Assembly (NCBI RefSeq): GCF_036880405.1
Contig: NZ_JBAJJM010000001.1
Coordinates: forward strand, 248,001-312,000
Direction of reading: 5' to 3'
DNA: 64,000 nucleotides
DNA from: Mannheimia indoligenes
GTDB lineage: Bacteria; Pseudomonadota; Gammaproteobacteria; Enterobacterales; Pasteurellaceae
Shown here: positions 41,048 to 49,898 of the stretch, piece after piece
How the letters are laid out: each line of letters opens with the position of its first letter
Position numbering within the stretch: position 1 is the first letter of the stretch
Made by a program: the position numbers and the translations under genes
Notes under the pieces: generated by a model
What the model saw: only the letters and a program-made list of their open reading frames with translations
Database searches by the model: none
What the model was told of the DNA's origin: nothing

Positions 41048-42634
41048 ATGTTGTGGTTCTTTTTCTGCGTAGCCATACTTATTCTTGGCTATTTTACCTA
41101 TGGAAAAATCATCGAAAAAATCTTCGTGATTAATCCAAATAAATTAACACCGGCTAACTCAATGAGAGATGGTGTGGACTATATGCCAATGTCGAAAACG
41201 AAAATTTGGCTTATTCAATTATTAAATATTGCCGGCACGGGTCCTATCTTTGGTCCGATTTTAGGTGCGTTATACGGACCGGTTGCAATGTTATGGATTG
41301 TTATCGGCTGTATCTTTGCCGGTGCAGTACACGACTATTTCTGTGGTATGTTAAGTATCCGTAATGGTGGTGCAACAATGCCAAACCTTGCAGGTAAGTT
41401 TTTAGGTCGTCCGGTTAAATTATTTATTAACGTAATGGCATTAGTTCTGCTTTTATTAGTAGGTGTGGTGTTCGTTGCAAGCCCGGCTCAATTATTAGCA
41501 ACCATTACAATGGATGTTGCAGGTGCAACCCAAGGTGCAATGGAATTAGGTGATGTTGAAGCGGTAAAAGAAGCTGTTGCAGCAGGCGGTATTACTGTCT
41601 GGGGAATGGATAAAGCAACCGTTATCTCAGTTTGGACACTAATTATCTTCGGTTACTATATTTTAGCTACCTTATTGCCTGTAGATAAAATCATTGGTCG
41701 TATCTATCCGTTCTTCGGTGCATTATTGCTCTTTATGTCTGTGGGTATGGTGTATGGTTTAGTGAGTGCTCATTTAAGTGCGACAGATCCAATTGACTTC
41801 TTCCGTACGGTAAATGCTGATGGTCAAGGTTTAACGTGGGAAAAATTCACTCAAAACTTCCAAGTGAAAGGTGATGTTCCAATTTGGCCATTACTATTCT
41901 TAACGATTTCTTGCGGTGCATTATCAGGCTTCCACGCAACACAAACACCATTAATGGCACGTTGTGCACAAAATGAAAGCGAAGGTCGCTTCATTTTCTA
42001 CGGTGCGATGATTACTGAAGGTGTAATTGCATTAGTATGGTGTATGGTAGGTCTTGCATTCTATGAAAGCCCACAAGCATTACAAGATGCCATCGCAGCA
42101 GGTTCACCGTCTAAAGTAGTATATGATAGCTCATTACACTTCTTAGGCTTTATCGGCGGTATCTTCGCGGTATTAGGTGTGGTGGTATTACCAATTACTT
42201 CAGGTGATACCGCATTCCGTGCTGCACGTTTACAATTAGCGGAAATCTTTAACCTAGAACAACGTTCATTTGCAAAACGTTTATACATTGCAATTCCACT
42301 GTTTGTTCTTGGCTTTATTGTATCGAAATTAGACTTCAGCGTATTATGGCGTTACTTCACTTGGGCAAACCAAATGACAGCAATGGTAATGTTATGGACA
42401 GCCGCAGGTTACTTATATCGCTACAACAAATTCCACTGGGTATGTTCAATCCCGGCGTGGTTCATCACAACCGTGTGTGCAACTTATTTAGCTTATAATA
42501 AAATCGGCTTTGGTTTAGATTACCAATTATCAGTGTACATCGGTTTAGCGATTACAGTAGTATGTATCATCTGCTTCTTCACATTACTTAAGCCATATAA
42601 TGTGCGTGATGAAGATGAGTTAGCTACCAGCTAA
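41048..42634 (+). CDS. cstA: Carbon starvation protein A (CstA-family transporter)
   Basis: A 528-residue polytopic inner membrane protein with about 14 helices. Family segments include SMRDGVDYMPMSKTKIWLIQLLNIAGTGPIFGPILGALYGP, AGAVHDYFCGMLSIRNGG and SGFHATQTPLMARCAQNE. CstA-family proteins import peptides or pyruvate in starved cells. This form is much shorter than the about 700-residue E. coli CstA and BtsT, ending soon after the last membrane helix (YNVRDEDELATS). A CRP-like site upstream suggests control by carbon supply. Substrate is not readable from sequence. Confidence 0.93.
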   Translation: MLWFFFCVAILILGYFTYGKIIEKIFVINPNKLTPANSMRDGVDYMPMSKTKIWLIQLLNIAGTGPIFGPILGALYGPVAMLWIVIGCIFAGAVHDYFCGMLSIRNGGATMPNLAGKFLGRPVKLFINVMALVLLLLVGVVFVASPAQLLATITMDVAGATQGAMELGDVEAVKEAVAAGGITVWGMDKATVISVWTLIIFGYYILATLLPVDKIIGRIYPFFGALLLFMSVGMVYGLVSAHLSATDPIDFFRTVNADGQGLTWEKFTQNFQVKGDVPIWPLLFLTISCGALSGFHATQTPLMARCAQNESEGRFIFYGAMITEGVIALVWCMVGLAFYESPQALQDAIAAGSPSKVVYDSSLHFLGFIGGIFAVLGVVVLPITSGDTAFRAARLQLAEIFNLEQRSFAKRLYIAIPLFVLGFIVSKLDFSVLWRYFTWANQMTAMVMLWTAAGYLYRYNKFHWVCSIPAWFITTVCATYLAYNKIGFGLDYQLSVYIGLAITVVCIICFFTLLKPYNVRDEDELATS

Positions 42635-42650
42635 ACTTGATTAAAAATGC

Positions 42651-42679
42651 AAAAATGGGGACAATAAGTCCCCATTTTT
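42651..42679 (+). terminator. Terminator of cstA
   Basis: AAAAATGGGGAC (42651-42662) pairs with GTCCCCATTTTT (42668-42679), five-base loop. Confidence 0.85.
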
Positions 42680-42700
42680 ATTAGCTGTACAACTTTGTCT

Positions 42701-43495
42701 ATGCGATTTTTTGATACTCACACTCATCTTGATTACCTTTCAGAAAGCCTTAATTTAAGCATTTCTACGCTGGTGGAAAATGCTCAAAAATATCAAGTGG
42801 AAAAAATATTAGTGGTTTCTGTTTTTGCAAAAAATTTTGAAAAAGTAACCGCTTGTGCTAATGAAAAGCCGAAAAATATTGTTTATGGTTTAGGTTTACA
42901 TCCACTCTATATTCAACAACATCAACTTTCTGATTTAGATTTATTAGAAAATCGATTAAGTCAAAAAGTGCCACTCTGTACTGCAATTGGTGAAATAGGC
43001 TTAGAAAAAGCCGTGATCGAAGTTTCTTCTCCTGAACTATGGAAAAAACAGTGTGAGTTTTTAGAGGCACAGCTTGCCCTTGCTAAAAAATTCAATTTGC
43101 CGGTTAATCTTCATTCACGTAAAAGCCACGATCAGTTATTTGTGTTTTTAAAAAAAGCACAACTTTCTCAAACCGGCGTGATTCACGGATTTGCAGGGAG
43201 TTATGAACAAGCAAAACGTTTTGTTGATCTCGGCTATAAAATTGGCGTGGGCGGCACAATTACTTATCAACGAGCGAACAAAACCCGTGAAGCAGTCCGA
43301 AAATTACCGCTAGAAAGTTTATTGTTGGAAACTGATTCTCCTGATATGCCTGTTTTCGGTTTTCAAGGGCAGCCTAATCGACCGGAACGGCTTATTATGA
43401 GTTTTAATAGCTTATGTGAATTGCGAAATGAGCAACCCCAAATTATCGCTGAAACCATTTGGCAGAATAGTGAGAGATTATTTTCTCACACTTGA
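42701..43495 (+). CDS. yjjV: TatD-family metal-dependent hydrolase (YjjV-like)
   Basis: A 264-residue TIM-barrel protein of the TatD nuclease family. Metal ligands: DTHTHLD at the N-terminus (residues 4-10), IGEIGLE, NLHSRKSHDQ, HGFAGS and the final LLETDSPDMP. The divergence from TatD itself and the Ser-Arg-Lys after the third ligand set fit YjjV. Members are 3'-5' DNases or of unknown activity. The ATG at 42701 begins the conserved MRFFDTHTHLD; the TTG at 42695 is not needed. It overlaps the convergent downstream gene by ten bases. Confidence 0.9.
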   Translation: MRFFDTHTHLDYLSESLNLSISTLVENAQKYQVEKILVVSVFAKNFEKVTACANEKPKNIVYGLGLHPLYIQQHQLSDLDLLENRLSQKVPLCTAIGEIGLEKAVIEVSSPELWKKQCEFLEAQLALAKKFNLPVNLHSRKSHDQLFVFLKKAQLSQTGVIHGFAGSYEQAKRFVDLGYKIGVGGTITYQRANKTREAVRKLPLESLLLETDSPDMPVFGFQGQPNRPERLIMSFNSLCELRNEQPQIIAETIWQNSERLFSHT

Positions 43496-44241
43496 TTTAA
43501 TCTTCTTTTTAGGTGTTGCCAAATCTGCAAGCCATAATTTTTATCAAAATAGGCACAAATTGTTTCTTCTTTTGCTTTTATTTCACGATCTTCACAGCAA
43601 TTTACAAATTTTTGCTGATAAATGACCGCTTGTAATTCAAAATGCACTCCGGAGAGCAGATAATATCCCTGCCCTAAATATCCTTCTACCATCGTGAATG
43701 ATCCATCTGGATAGTAAGCCAATGGGCGGTAAACTGCTTTAGGTGTTGGCTCAAAGCAGCAACCGCCGTGATAATAAAACATCGTTTTTTCACCTTCTGC
43801 AAGTGTTATCTCGATCATCGCTTTACTCTCGACCCCTTCATCGTAGAGCTTTCCATTAGTAAACTTAGGTAGGCTACCTTTCGCAACACCATTAAATAAC
43901 GAAAGTTCTCGGCTACCTTTTACAGTATAGTCAAGTCCTATAAAATCCAATTCAGCACAACCATAATAAGCTCCGGCACAGATACCGAGATAAGCTCCGC
44001 CTTGTTCAACAAAATGACGAATTTTGCGGTTGCCTTCTCCATTTAATTTTTTGCAGTAAGGCAAATCTGCACCACCGGGCATTATCAATAAACAGCCATC
44101 AGATAATTTGCCTTGAATAATTTGTTCAGCATTAATCAGGCAAGCCGGGTGCTGTAAGTATTGTTCTACCGCTAATAGCAATGACTGAACCCCAATTTCA
44201 CTGCTGCCTTCATCACAATAAATATAAACTGGTTTTACCAT
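43486..44241 (-). CDS. BPL_N domain (biotin ligase N-terminal-like) protein
   Basis: A 251-residue protein of the class I glutamine-amidotransferase-like fold known as BPL_N, seen as the N-terminal part of eukaryotic biotin-protein ligases. The nucleophile-elbow-like GGAYLGICAGAYYGCAELDF with a cysteine (about residue 90) and MPGGADLPYCKKLNGEGN are the main features. It has no biotin-ligase catalytic domain. It is divergent from bioY, the biotin transporter, which supports a link to biotin, but its reaction is unknown. The ATG at 44241 begins MVKPVYIYCDEGSS. It overlaps yjjV at the 3' end. Confidence 0.82.
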   Translation of the reverse strand: MVKPVYIYCDEGSSEIGVQSLLLAVEQYLQHPACLINAEQIIQGKLSDGCLLIMPGGADLPYCKKLNGEGNRKIRHFVEQGGAYLGICAGAYYGCAELDFIGLDYTVKGSRELSLFNGVAKGSLPKFTNGKLYDEGVESKAMIEITLAEGEKTMFYYHGGCCFEPTPKAVYRPLAYYPDGSFTMVEGYLGQGYYLLSGVHFELQAVIYQQKFVNCCEDREIKAKEETICAYFDKNYGLQIWQHLKRRLNQV

Positions 44242-44321
44242 ACACAATTTACGTTTACCCTAAAAGATATATTCTTATATAATTCGTTGCGAACATTTTT
44301 ACTATATTTAAGGAGAAAAGT

Positions 44322-44888
44322 ATGTTCACCACTCAATTAACTCAAACTAAACGTTGGCTAGAAGCCAATAGTACAACAACATTTTGGTTGAAAACCTTCA
44401 TCGGTGCAACCTTACTTGCTATTTTTGCTCAAATTTCTGTGCCTATGTACCCAGTGCCAATTACAGGACAAACACTTGCTTTAACGGTTGTTGGTTTTGC
44501 AATGGGGCGTAAAGCGGCAACGGCAGCAGTATTACTTTATCTCTTTGAAGGGGCTATTGGATTACCAGTTTTTGCCGGTGGTGCTTCAGGTTTCCATCAT
44601 TTCTTTGGTCCGACAGGGGGCTACTTATTAGGTTATATCCCAACTGCCTATTTCTTAGGCTATTATAGTGATAAAGGCGTATTAAATTCTTTTTGGAAGA
44701 GTTTATTTGTTGCATTGATTGCTAGTGTGATTACTTTTGCATTCGGCTTAGCACAACTTTATTTCTTTGTACCGGAAGGCACAGTATTACAAGCCGGTTT
44801 ATATCCATTTATTTTAGGTGGCGTGCTTAAGGCTCTTCTCGCAAGCATCTTAGTTAGCCCAAGCTACAAATTCTTCTCTAAACTCTAA
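44322..44888 (+). CDS. bioY: Biotin transporter BioY
   Basis: A 188-residue membrane protein, the substrate-binding S component of an ECF biotin transporter, with six helices. The conserved core ISVPMYPVPITGQTLALTVVGFAMGRKAA and the GGASGFHHFFGPTGGYLLGYIPTAYFLGY segment identify the family. AAGGAGA ribosome binding site. No energising genes bioM or bioN are next to it, so it either works alone or with a shared ECF module. A terminator follows. I do not see a clear BirA operator in the 80-base gap upstream. Confidence 0.96.
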   Translation: MFTTQLTQTKRWLEANSTTTFWLKTFIGATLLAIFAQISVPMYPVPITGQTLALTVVGFAMGRKAATAAVLLYLFEGAIGLPVFAGGASGFHHFFGPTGGYLLGYIPTAYFLGYYSDKGVLNSFWKSLFVALIASVITFAFGLAQLYFFVPEGTVLQAGLYPFILGGVLKALLASILVSPSYKFFSKL

Positions 44889-44895
44889 TCTTTCT

Positions 44896-44923
44896 AAGGC
44901 TTTGCTTAATGCAAAGCCTTTTC
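44896..44923 (+). terminator. Terminator of bioY
   Basis: AAGGCTTTGC (44896-44905) pairs with GCAAAGCCTT (44911-44920), five-base loop, short T tail. Confidence 0.8.
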
Positions 44924-45010
44924 TATTCAACTGATTATCCTATTTTTGCTTAAAAGTGATTAAGTCGGTACAATGTTTTTAATAATAGTAAACCGATTAA
45001 GGAGAATTCA

Positions 45011-46381
45011 TTGAATAGCACTAAATTTTACTCCCTTTATTCAGGTATCTTTTTTCTGTTTTTCGGCTATGGTTTATTTCTAAACTCAGCAGGAATTAAA
45101 CTTGCCGAAATGGGGGTAACGGATATTATCATCGGTTTACTCAATGCGGCTTTCTTTATTGGAGCTGCATTAAGCACCATTTTTGCTCACCGTATTGTTT
45201 CGAGTGTCGGGCATATCCGCTCATTTAGTGTATTTTGTGCCGTTTTTGCTATTGCTGCCCTTAGTCATATGATGGTGGATAATTTATGGATCTGGGGCGT
45301 GTTACGTATCATTTTGGGCTTCTGTCATTATAGTTTGTTGCTTTTAGTGGAAAGTTGGTTAAGCGAAAAAACGAATATTGATACCAGAGGCAAAGTGCTT
45401 GCTACTTATAATATTATTTTCTACCTAGCCTTTATTTTGGGGGTGAGTTTATTAAGTTTAGAGCTTAGCAGCCGAAACATTTTTACCTTATCGACCATTT
45501 TAGTAGTGATGTCGATGATCCCCATCGCTTTAACTAAAATGGTTCAACCCGATATTCCAGCTCGTGAACGTATTAGCATTCCTAAACTATTTTCGATTTC
45601 GCCATTAGCCTTAGCTACCAGTTTTATTAGCGGAATGTTGGTCAATGGCTTTTTCACAATGGTGTCGGTATTTCTGCTGAAATTTAGCTTTTCACTAAGC
45701 GAAATTTCGCTTTATTTGATGATCTCGATGATCGGCGGTTTTATCAGCCAAATGCCGATGGCGATGCTCTCAAACCGCATTGGCAGACGTAACGCTATTT
45801 TAGCTTGTGCGGTGGTCGGTACTCTTACTGCACTTATTGGGCTATTTGCAATTTTTCAAGAAAATTTGACCGCTTGGATACAATACATCATTGCCTTTTT
45901 ATTTGGCTGTAGCCTATTTAGTTTATATGCGTTGAGTATCGCCCGAGCTAACGATGAATTGCCAAATAATATGAACACCGTTGAAGTTAGCAGAGGCTTG
46001 CTATTTTGCTATGGTTTAGGGGCATTGGTTGCTCCACCGCTTATCGGTTTTGCGATGAGCCTGTCTGCTGAGTACGGTTTTTATGCACTCTTTGGTCTGT
46101 TTTCACTTATTTTATTCATTTGTGCTGTCAGAACTAAACCTGTTCCGAAAGCGGAGCGTGCGGAAATGCAATATGCTACCCCTATTGCCACTGCAAGCCC
46201 AATTGAAGAAATTGAATTAGTGGAGGAAGAGCTTATTCCATTTGATGAAGAGGTGGTGCAAGAATACCAAGCTCAGCTTGAAACATTTGAAGAAGAGCAG
46301 CAAACAGAAAACGAAAATATTGAGCTGGATGAAGAAAAATCTCAGGATAGTCTAACGAATAGCGAAAACAGTAAGGTTTAA
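45011..46381 (+). CDS. Major facilitator superfamily transporter with acidic C-terminal tail
   Basis: A 456-residue protein with 12 membrane helices in about residues 10-375, resembling the YcaD group of MFS transporters (SIARANDELPNNMNTVEVSRGLLFCYGLGALVAPPLIGF is typical). Residues about 390-456 form a hydrophilic, Glu/Asp-rich tail that membrane homologues usually lack. The start is a TTG at 45011 with a strong AAGGAGAA ribosome binding site eight bases before; no ATG occurs near it in frame. Substrate unknown. Confidence 0.85.
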   Translation: MNSTKFYSLYSGIFFLFFGYGLFLNSAGIKLAEMGVTDIIIGLLNAAFFIGAALSTIFAHRIVSSVGHIRSFSVFCAVFAIAALSHMMVDNLWIWGVLRIILGFCHYSLLLLVESWLSEKTNIDTRGKVLATYNIIFYLAFILGVSLLSLELSSRNIFTLSTILVVMSMIPIALTKMVQPDIPARERISIPKLFSISPLALATSFISGMLVNGFFTMVSVFLLKFSFSLSEISLYLMISMIGGFISQMPMAMLSNRIGRRNAILACAVVGTLTALIGLFAIFQENLTAWIQYIIAFLFGCSLFSLYALSIARANDELPNNMNTVEVSRGLLFCYGLGALVAPPLIGFAMSLSAEYGFYALFGLFSLILFICAVRTKPVPKAERAEMQYATPIATASPIEEIELVEEELIPFDEEVVQEYQAQLETFEEEQQTENENIELDEEKSQDSLTNSENSKV

Positions 46382-46472
46382 TTTTCCTTTGTTTTATGCT
46401 AGAATTATTGTGCTTTTATTCCCCACTTGTAAGGGAAATAATAAGCAAATTGCAAAATTTTAATCAAAAAAG

Positions 46473-46496
46473 ACCGCTTGTAAGCGGTTTTTTCAT
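46473..46496 (+). terminator. Uptake-sequence hairpin terminator upstream of thrS
   Basis: An uptake sequence ACCGCTTGT (46473-46481) is immediately followed by AAGCGGT and six T residues, so one copy and its own inverted core form a compact 7-bp terminator hairpin. Confidence 0.7.
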
Positions 46497-46549
46497 TCTC
46501 AAACTCAACAAGTAATCTCTCGTATGGATTACCACTGTAAGGATTTATT

Positions 46550-48487
46550 ATGCCAATTATTACTTTACCGGACGGTTCACAACGTTCATTTGACAACCCG
46601 GTTTCCGTAATGGAAGTTGCCCAATCAATCGGTGCAGGTTTAGCGAAAGCAACCATTGCCGGTCGTGTAAACGGCGAACGCCGTGATGCGTGCGACATTA
46701 TCAGCCAAGACAGCACTCTTGAAATCATTACCGCAAAAGATGAAGATGGTTTAGAGATCATTCGCCACTCAACGGCTCACTTATTAGGGCACGCAATCAA
46801 ACAATTATTCCCCGATGTGAAAATGGCTATCGGTCCGACCATCGAAAATGGTTTCTACTATGATGTGGATTTAGATCGTTCTTTAACTCAAGAAGATTTA
46901 GATGCAATTGAAAAACGTATGTTGGAATTAGCGAAAACCAACTACGATGTGGTAAAACGCCCGGTAACGTGGCAAGAAGCCCGTGATACGTTTGAAAAAC
47001 GTGGTGAGCCGTACAAAATGGCAATCTTAGATGAAAACATCGAACGTACCGCAACCCCTGCGTTATATCATCACGAAGAATATACCGATATGTGCCGTGG
47101 CCCGCACGTACCGAATATGCGTTTCTGCCAACACTTCAAACTGCAAAAAGTGGCGGGTGCTTACTGGCGTGGCGATAGCAAAAACAAAATGTTGCAACGT
47201 ATTTACGGTACAGCTTGGGCGGATAAAAAACAATTAGCGGAATATTTAACTCGTTTAGAAGAAGCGGCAAAACGCGACCATCGCCGTATTGGTAAAGCGT
47301 TAGATTTATACCATATGCAAGAAGAAGCACCGGGTATGGTGTTCTGGCACAATGACGGCTGGACGATTTTCCGTGAATTAGAAACTTTCGTGCGTACCAA
47401 ATTAAAAGAGTACGATTACCAAGAAGTAAAAGGCCCATTTATGATGGACCGTGTACTTTGGGAGAAAACAGGGCACTGGCAAAACTATGCTGATTTAATG
47501 TTCACCACGCAATCTGAAAACCGTGAATATGCGATTAAGCCGATGAACTGCCCGGGGCACGTTCAAATCTTTAATCAAGGTTTGAAATCTTACCGTGATT
47601 TACCAATTCGTATGGCAGAATTTGGTTCTTGCCACCGTAACGAGCCGTCCGGTTCTTTACACGGATTAATGCGTGTGCGTGGTTTTACCCAAGATGATGC
47701 CCATATTTTCTGTACTGAAGAACAAATTGAGTCTGAAGTAACAAGCTGTATCAAAATGGTGTACGATATTTACAGCACATTTGGTTTTACTAACATTGCA
47801 GTTAAACTTTCAACCCGTCCGGAAAACCGTATCGGTGACGATGCAATGTGGGACAGAGCGGAAGAAGGCTTAGCGAATGCGTTGCGTAATAACGGCTTGG
47901 AATACCAAATTCAAGAAGGCGAAGGGGCATTCTACGGCCCGAAAATTGAGTTTGCATTACGTGACTGCTTAGGACGTGAATGGCAATGTGGTACAGTGCA
48001 ATTAGACTTCGCTCTACCGGGTCGTTTAGAAGCTTCTTATGTGGCGGAAGATAACGGCCGTCGCACACCGGTAATGATTCATCGTGCAATTCTTGGCTCA
48101 ATCGAGCGTTTCATCGGTATCATTACTGAAGAATACGCAGGTTTCTTCCCAACTTGGTTAGCCCCTGTGCAAGCAGTGGTAATGAACATTACTGACAGCC
48201 AAGCAGATTATGTACAACAAGTAGTGAAAACCTTAAGCGATGCAGGGATTCGTGTGAAAGCTGATCTTCGTAATGAAAAAGTTGGTTTCAAAGTGCGTGA
48301 ACACACCTTACGCCGTGTGCCTTATATGCTTGTTTGCGGTGATAAAGAGATCGCTGAAGGCAAAGTATCTGTACGTACCCGCAAAGGTGCAGACTTAGGC
48401 ACTTACCTCGTTTCAGATTTAGTGGATATTCTGAAAAACCAAATTAAAGCTCGAGAGTTGGCTTTACTAGGCGAAACACAAGACTAA
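46550..48487 (+). CDS. thrS: Threonine-tRNA ligase
   Basis: Charges tRNA-Thr. The 645-residue protein has the N-terminal TGS domain (residues 1-61), the editing domain with the HxxxH motif (HSTAHLLGHAIKQ), the class II catalytic core (motif 2 region FGSCHRNEPSGSLHGLMRVRGFTQDD, zinc-ligand MNCPGH) and the anticodon-binding C-terminus. The leader of about 160 bases includes a terminator hairpin and could hold an autoregulatory operator as in E. coli, but I see no clear tRNA-like fold. infC, which follows thrS in E. coli, is not here. Confidence 0.98.
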   Translation: MPIITLPDGSQRSFDNPVSVMEVAQSIGAGLAKATIAGRVNGERRDACDIISQDSTLEIITAKDEDGLEIIRHSTAHLLGHAIKQLFPDVKMAIGPTIENGFYYDVDLDRSLTQEDLDAIEKRMLELAKTNYDVVKRPVTWQEARDTFEKRGEPYKMAILDENIERTATPALYHHEEYTDMCRGPHVPNMRFCQHFKLQKVAGAYWRGDSKNKMLQRIYGTAWADKKQLAEYLTRLEEAAKRDHRRIGKALDLYHMQEEAPGMVFWHNDGWTIFRELETFVRTKLKEYDYQEVKGPFMMDRVLWEKTGHWQNYADLMFTTQSENREYAIKPMNCPGHVQIFNQGLKSYRDLPIRMAEFGSCHRNEPSGSLHGLMRVRGFTQDDAHIFCTEEQIESEVTSCIKMVYDIYSTFGFTNIAVKLSTRPENRIGDDAMWDRAEEGLANALRNNGLEYQIQEGEGAFYGPKIEFALRDCLGREWQCGTVQLDFALPGRLEASYVAEDNGRRTPVMIHRAILGSIERFIGIITEEYAGFFPTWLAPVQAVVMNITDSQADYVQQVVKTLSDAGIRVKADLRNEKVGFKVREHTLRRVPYMLVCGDKEIAEGKVSVRTRKGADLGTYLVSDLVDILKNQIKARELALLGETQD

Positions 48488-48504
48488 TTATAGTTTTAAA
48501 GATG

Positions 48505-48545
48505 AACACCCTCAAAAGCGATTGCTTCTGAGGGTGTTTTTTTAT
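48505..48545. terminator. Bidirectional terminator between thrS and tonB
   Basis: AACACCCTCA (48505-48514) pairs with TGAGGGTGTT (48529-48538), extended by an inner AAGC/GCTT, followed by a T-run. The tonB stop codon begins within the T-run. Confidence 0.88.
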
Positions 48546-49411
48546 TCAAGAGAGAATCTAATTGGTACGGTAACTGAAGGTGGGAAACCTGCCGGTGGCG
48601 GTGGCATACTCACTGCCTGTGCACTTTTTACCGCTGCATTATCCAAATTACTGTTACCCGATGAATTTACTACAGAAACATTTGAAATTGCACCGGATGA
48701 GGTAATGGTAAATTTAATGGTTACCGTGCCTGTTTTCCGCATCATCTTTTCACGCTGAGGGTATGAATTATTTGCCTTGCGTTGTAACGCACGCTGTAAT
48801 GCGGTTTTATAGGCTGAAAGTTCGCTTGCATTGCCCCCTGTTACGTTACTCCCTGTCGTAGAGGTTGAATTCAATGAGCCACCTTTTTGTCCGCCTACAA
48901 CGCCTGAAACCATTTTTTCGCCTTGTACAGCATTTGGAATGGCTTTTGCAACAATACCTTGTTTTACTTCAGGACCTCGCTCTAATGCTTTGATCGGTTT
49001 TTGCTGAGGCTTTTCTGGCTCTTTTGGCTTCTCTTTACGTTTTTCTTCTTTTGGTTTTTCTTTTTTCTCTTTTGGACGTTCTTTACGTTTTTCTTCCTTT
49101 GGCTTTTCCTTTTTCGGTTCTTCTTTTTTCGGTTTTAGTGTTGGATCAGGAATAGCTTCAGGTTCAGGTTTTGGCTCGGGTTGAGGCTCTGGTTCGGGTG
49201 GAGCAGCTTCCTTTACTTCTTCAATAGGATCAGGCGAAACTGCCACCTGTGGTTGCTCTAATAAAGCAGCAACCATTTCCATTGAAAGCGAATTTTGCTC
49301 TGCCGCTTTTTCGATTTTTTGCTCATTAAGTAAAGCAAAGCTACCACCAATCAATGCACCGTGAATGGCTAGTGAGGCAATTAATCCGATTCGAGAATGG
49401 TGTTTTTTCAT
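48542..49411 (-). CDS. tonB: Energy-transducing protein TonB
   Basis: A 289-residue protein that carries proton-motive energy from ExbBD to outer membrane receptors such as TbpA. An N-terminal membrane anchor (residues about 8-27, IGLIASLAIHGALIGGSFALL with the conserved His) is followed by a long Pro/Glu/Lys spacer containing two copies of a KPKEEKRKE unit, and the C-terminal domain (YPQREKMMRKTGTVTIKFTI onward). It is the last gene of exbB-exbD-tonB. The spacer is longer and more charged than in E. coli, and its repeats could vary in number between strains. Confidence 0.95.
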   Translation of the reverse strand: MKKHHSRIGLIASLAIHGALIGGSFALLNEQKIEKAAEQNSLSMEMVAALLEQPQVAVSPDPIEEVKEAAPPEPEPQPEPKPEPEAIPDPTLKPKKEEPKKEKPKEEKRKERPKEKKEKPKEEKRKEKPKEPEKPQQKPIKALERGPEVKQGIVAKAIPNAVQGEKMVSGVVGGQKGGSLNSTSTTGSNVTGGNASELSAYKTALQRALQRKANNSYPQREKMMRKTGTVTIKFTITSSGAISNVSVVNSSGNSNLDNAAVKSAQAVSMPPPPAGFPPSVTVPIRFSLE

Positions 49412-49424
49412 CTCTCTTATCCTA

Positions 49425-49862
49425 TTAAGGCGTTATTGGTGCTTGATTAGGCGAAGCTGGCGTATTAGCAGCTGGTGTAGCAACGGTTTCTTTTTTAGTA
49501 ATAATTGCCACATTTTTGATCTCATTTGCAGATAAAACATCAGTTAATTCCACAAATTTTTCAAAAGCAACTGCACCATCGACTTTAAGCGAAACTTTTT
49601 GGCTTTTATCCCAAGTTGAAACCTCTGCCACAAGCTGCTCTTTTGTGATAGGTTTGTCATTAAAGAAAAATTCATTGTTTTCAGTAATAGTTAAAAGTTT
49701 CGCAAGTTCATCTGCTTGCATTGGCTGTGTTGTTGTCGCTTTTGGTACATTCACTTGAATTTTACCTTGTGAGATAAAAGAGGCTGTAACTAACACGATA
49801 GCCAACAATACCAACATAATATCAATAAATGGGATGATGTTGATTTCATCAAATTTTTTCAT
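49425..49862 (-). CDS. exbD: Biopolymer transport protein ExbD
   Basis: A 145-residue inner membrane protein with a single N-terminal helix (PFIDIMLVLLAIVLVTASF) containing the proton-carrying aspartate and a periplasmic domain. It forms the TonB motor with ExbB. The C-terminus has a Pro/Ala/Thr-rich tail. AAGAAGG ribosome binding site; it lies 13 bases upstream of tonB and 36 downstream of exbB. Confidence 0.95.
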   Translation of the reverse strand: MKKFDEINIIPFIDIMLVLLAIVLVTASFISQGKIQVNVPKATTTQPMQADELAKLLTITENNEFFFNDKPITKEQLVAEVSTWDKSQKVSLKVDGAVAFEKFVELTDVLSANEIKNVAIITKKETVATPAANTPASPNQAPITP

Positions 49863-49898
49863 CTTTATGCCTTCTTAATTTGCAAAAAATAGAGGAAA

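Noticed and set aside
44248..44321. A BirA operator upstream of bioY
   Set aside because: GTTTACC-like words occur but without the spaced inverted partner required.
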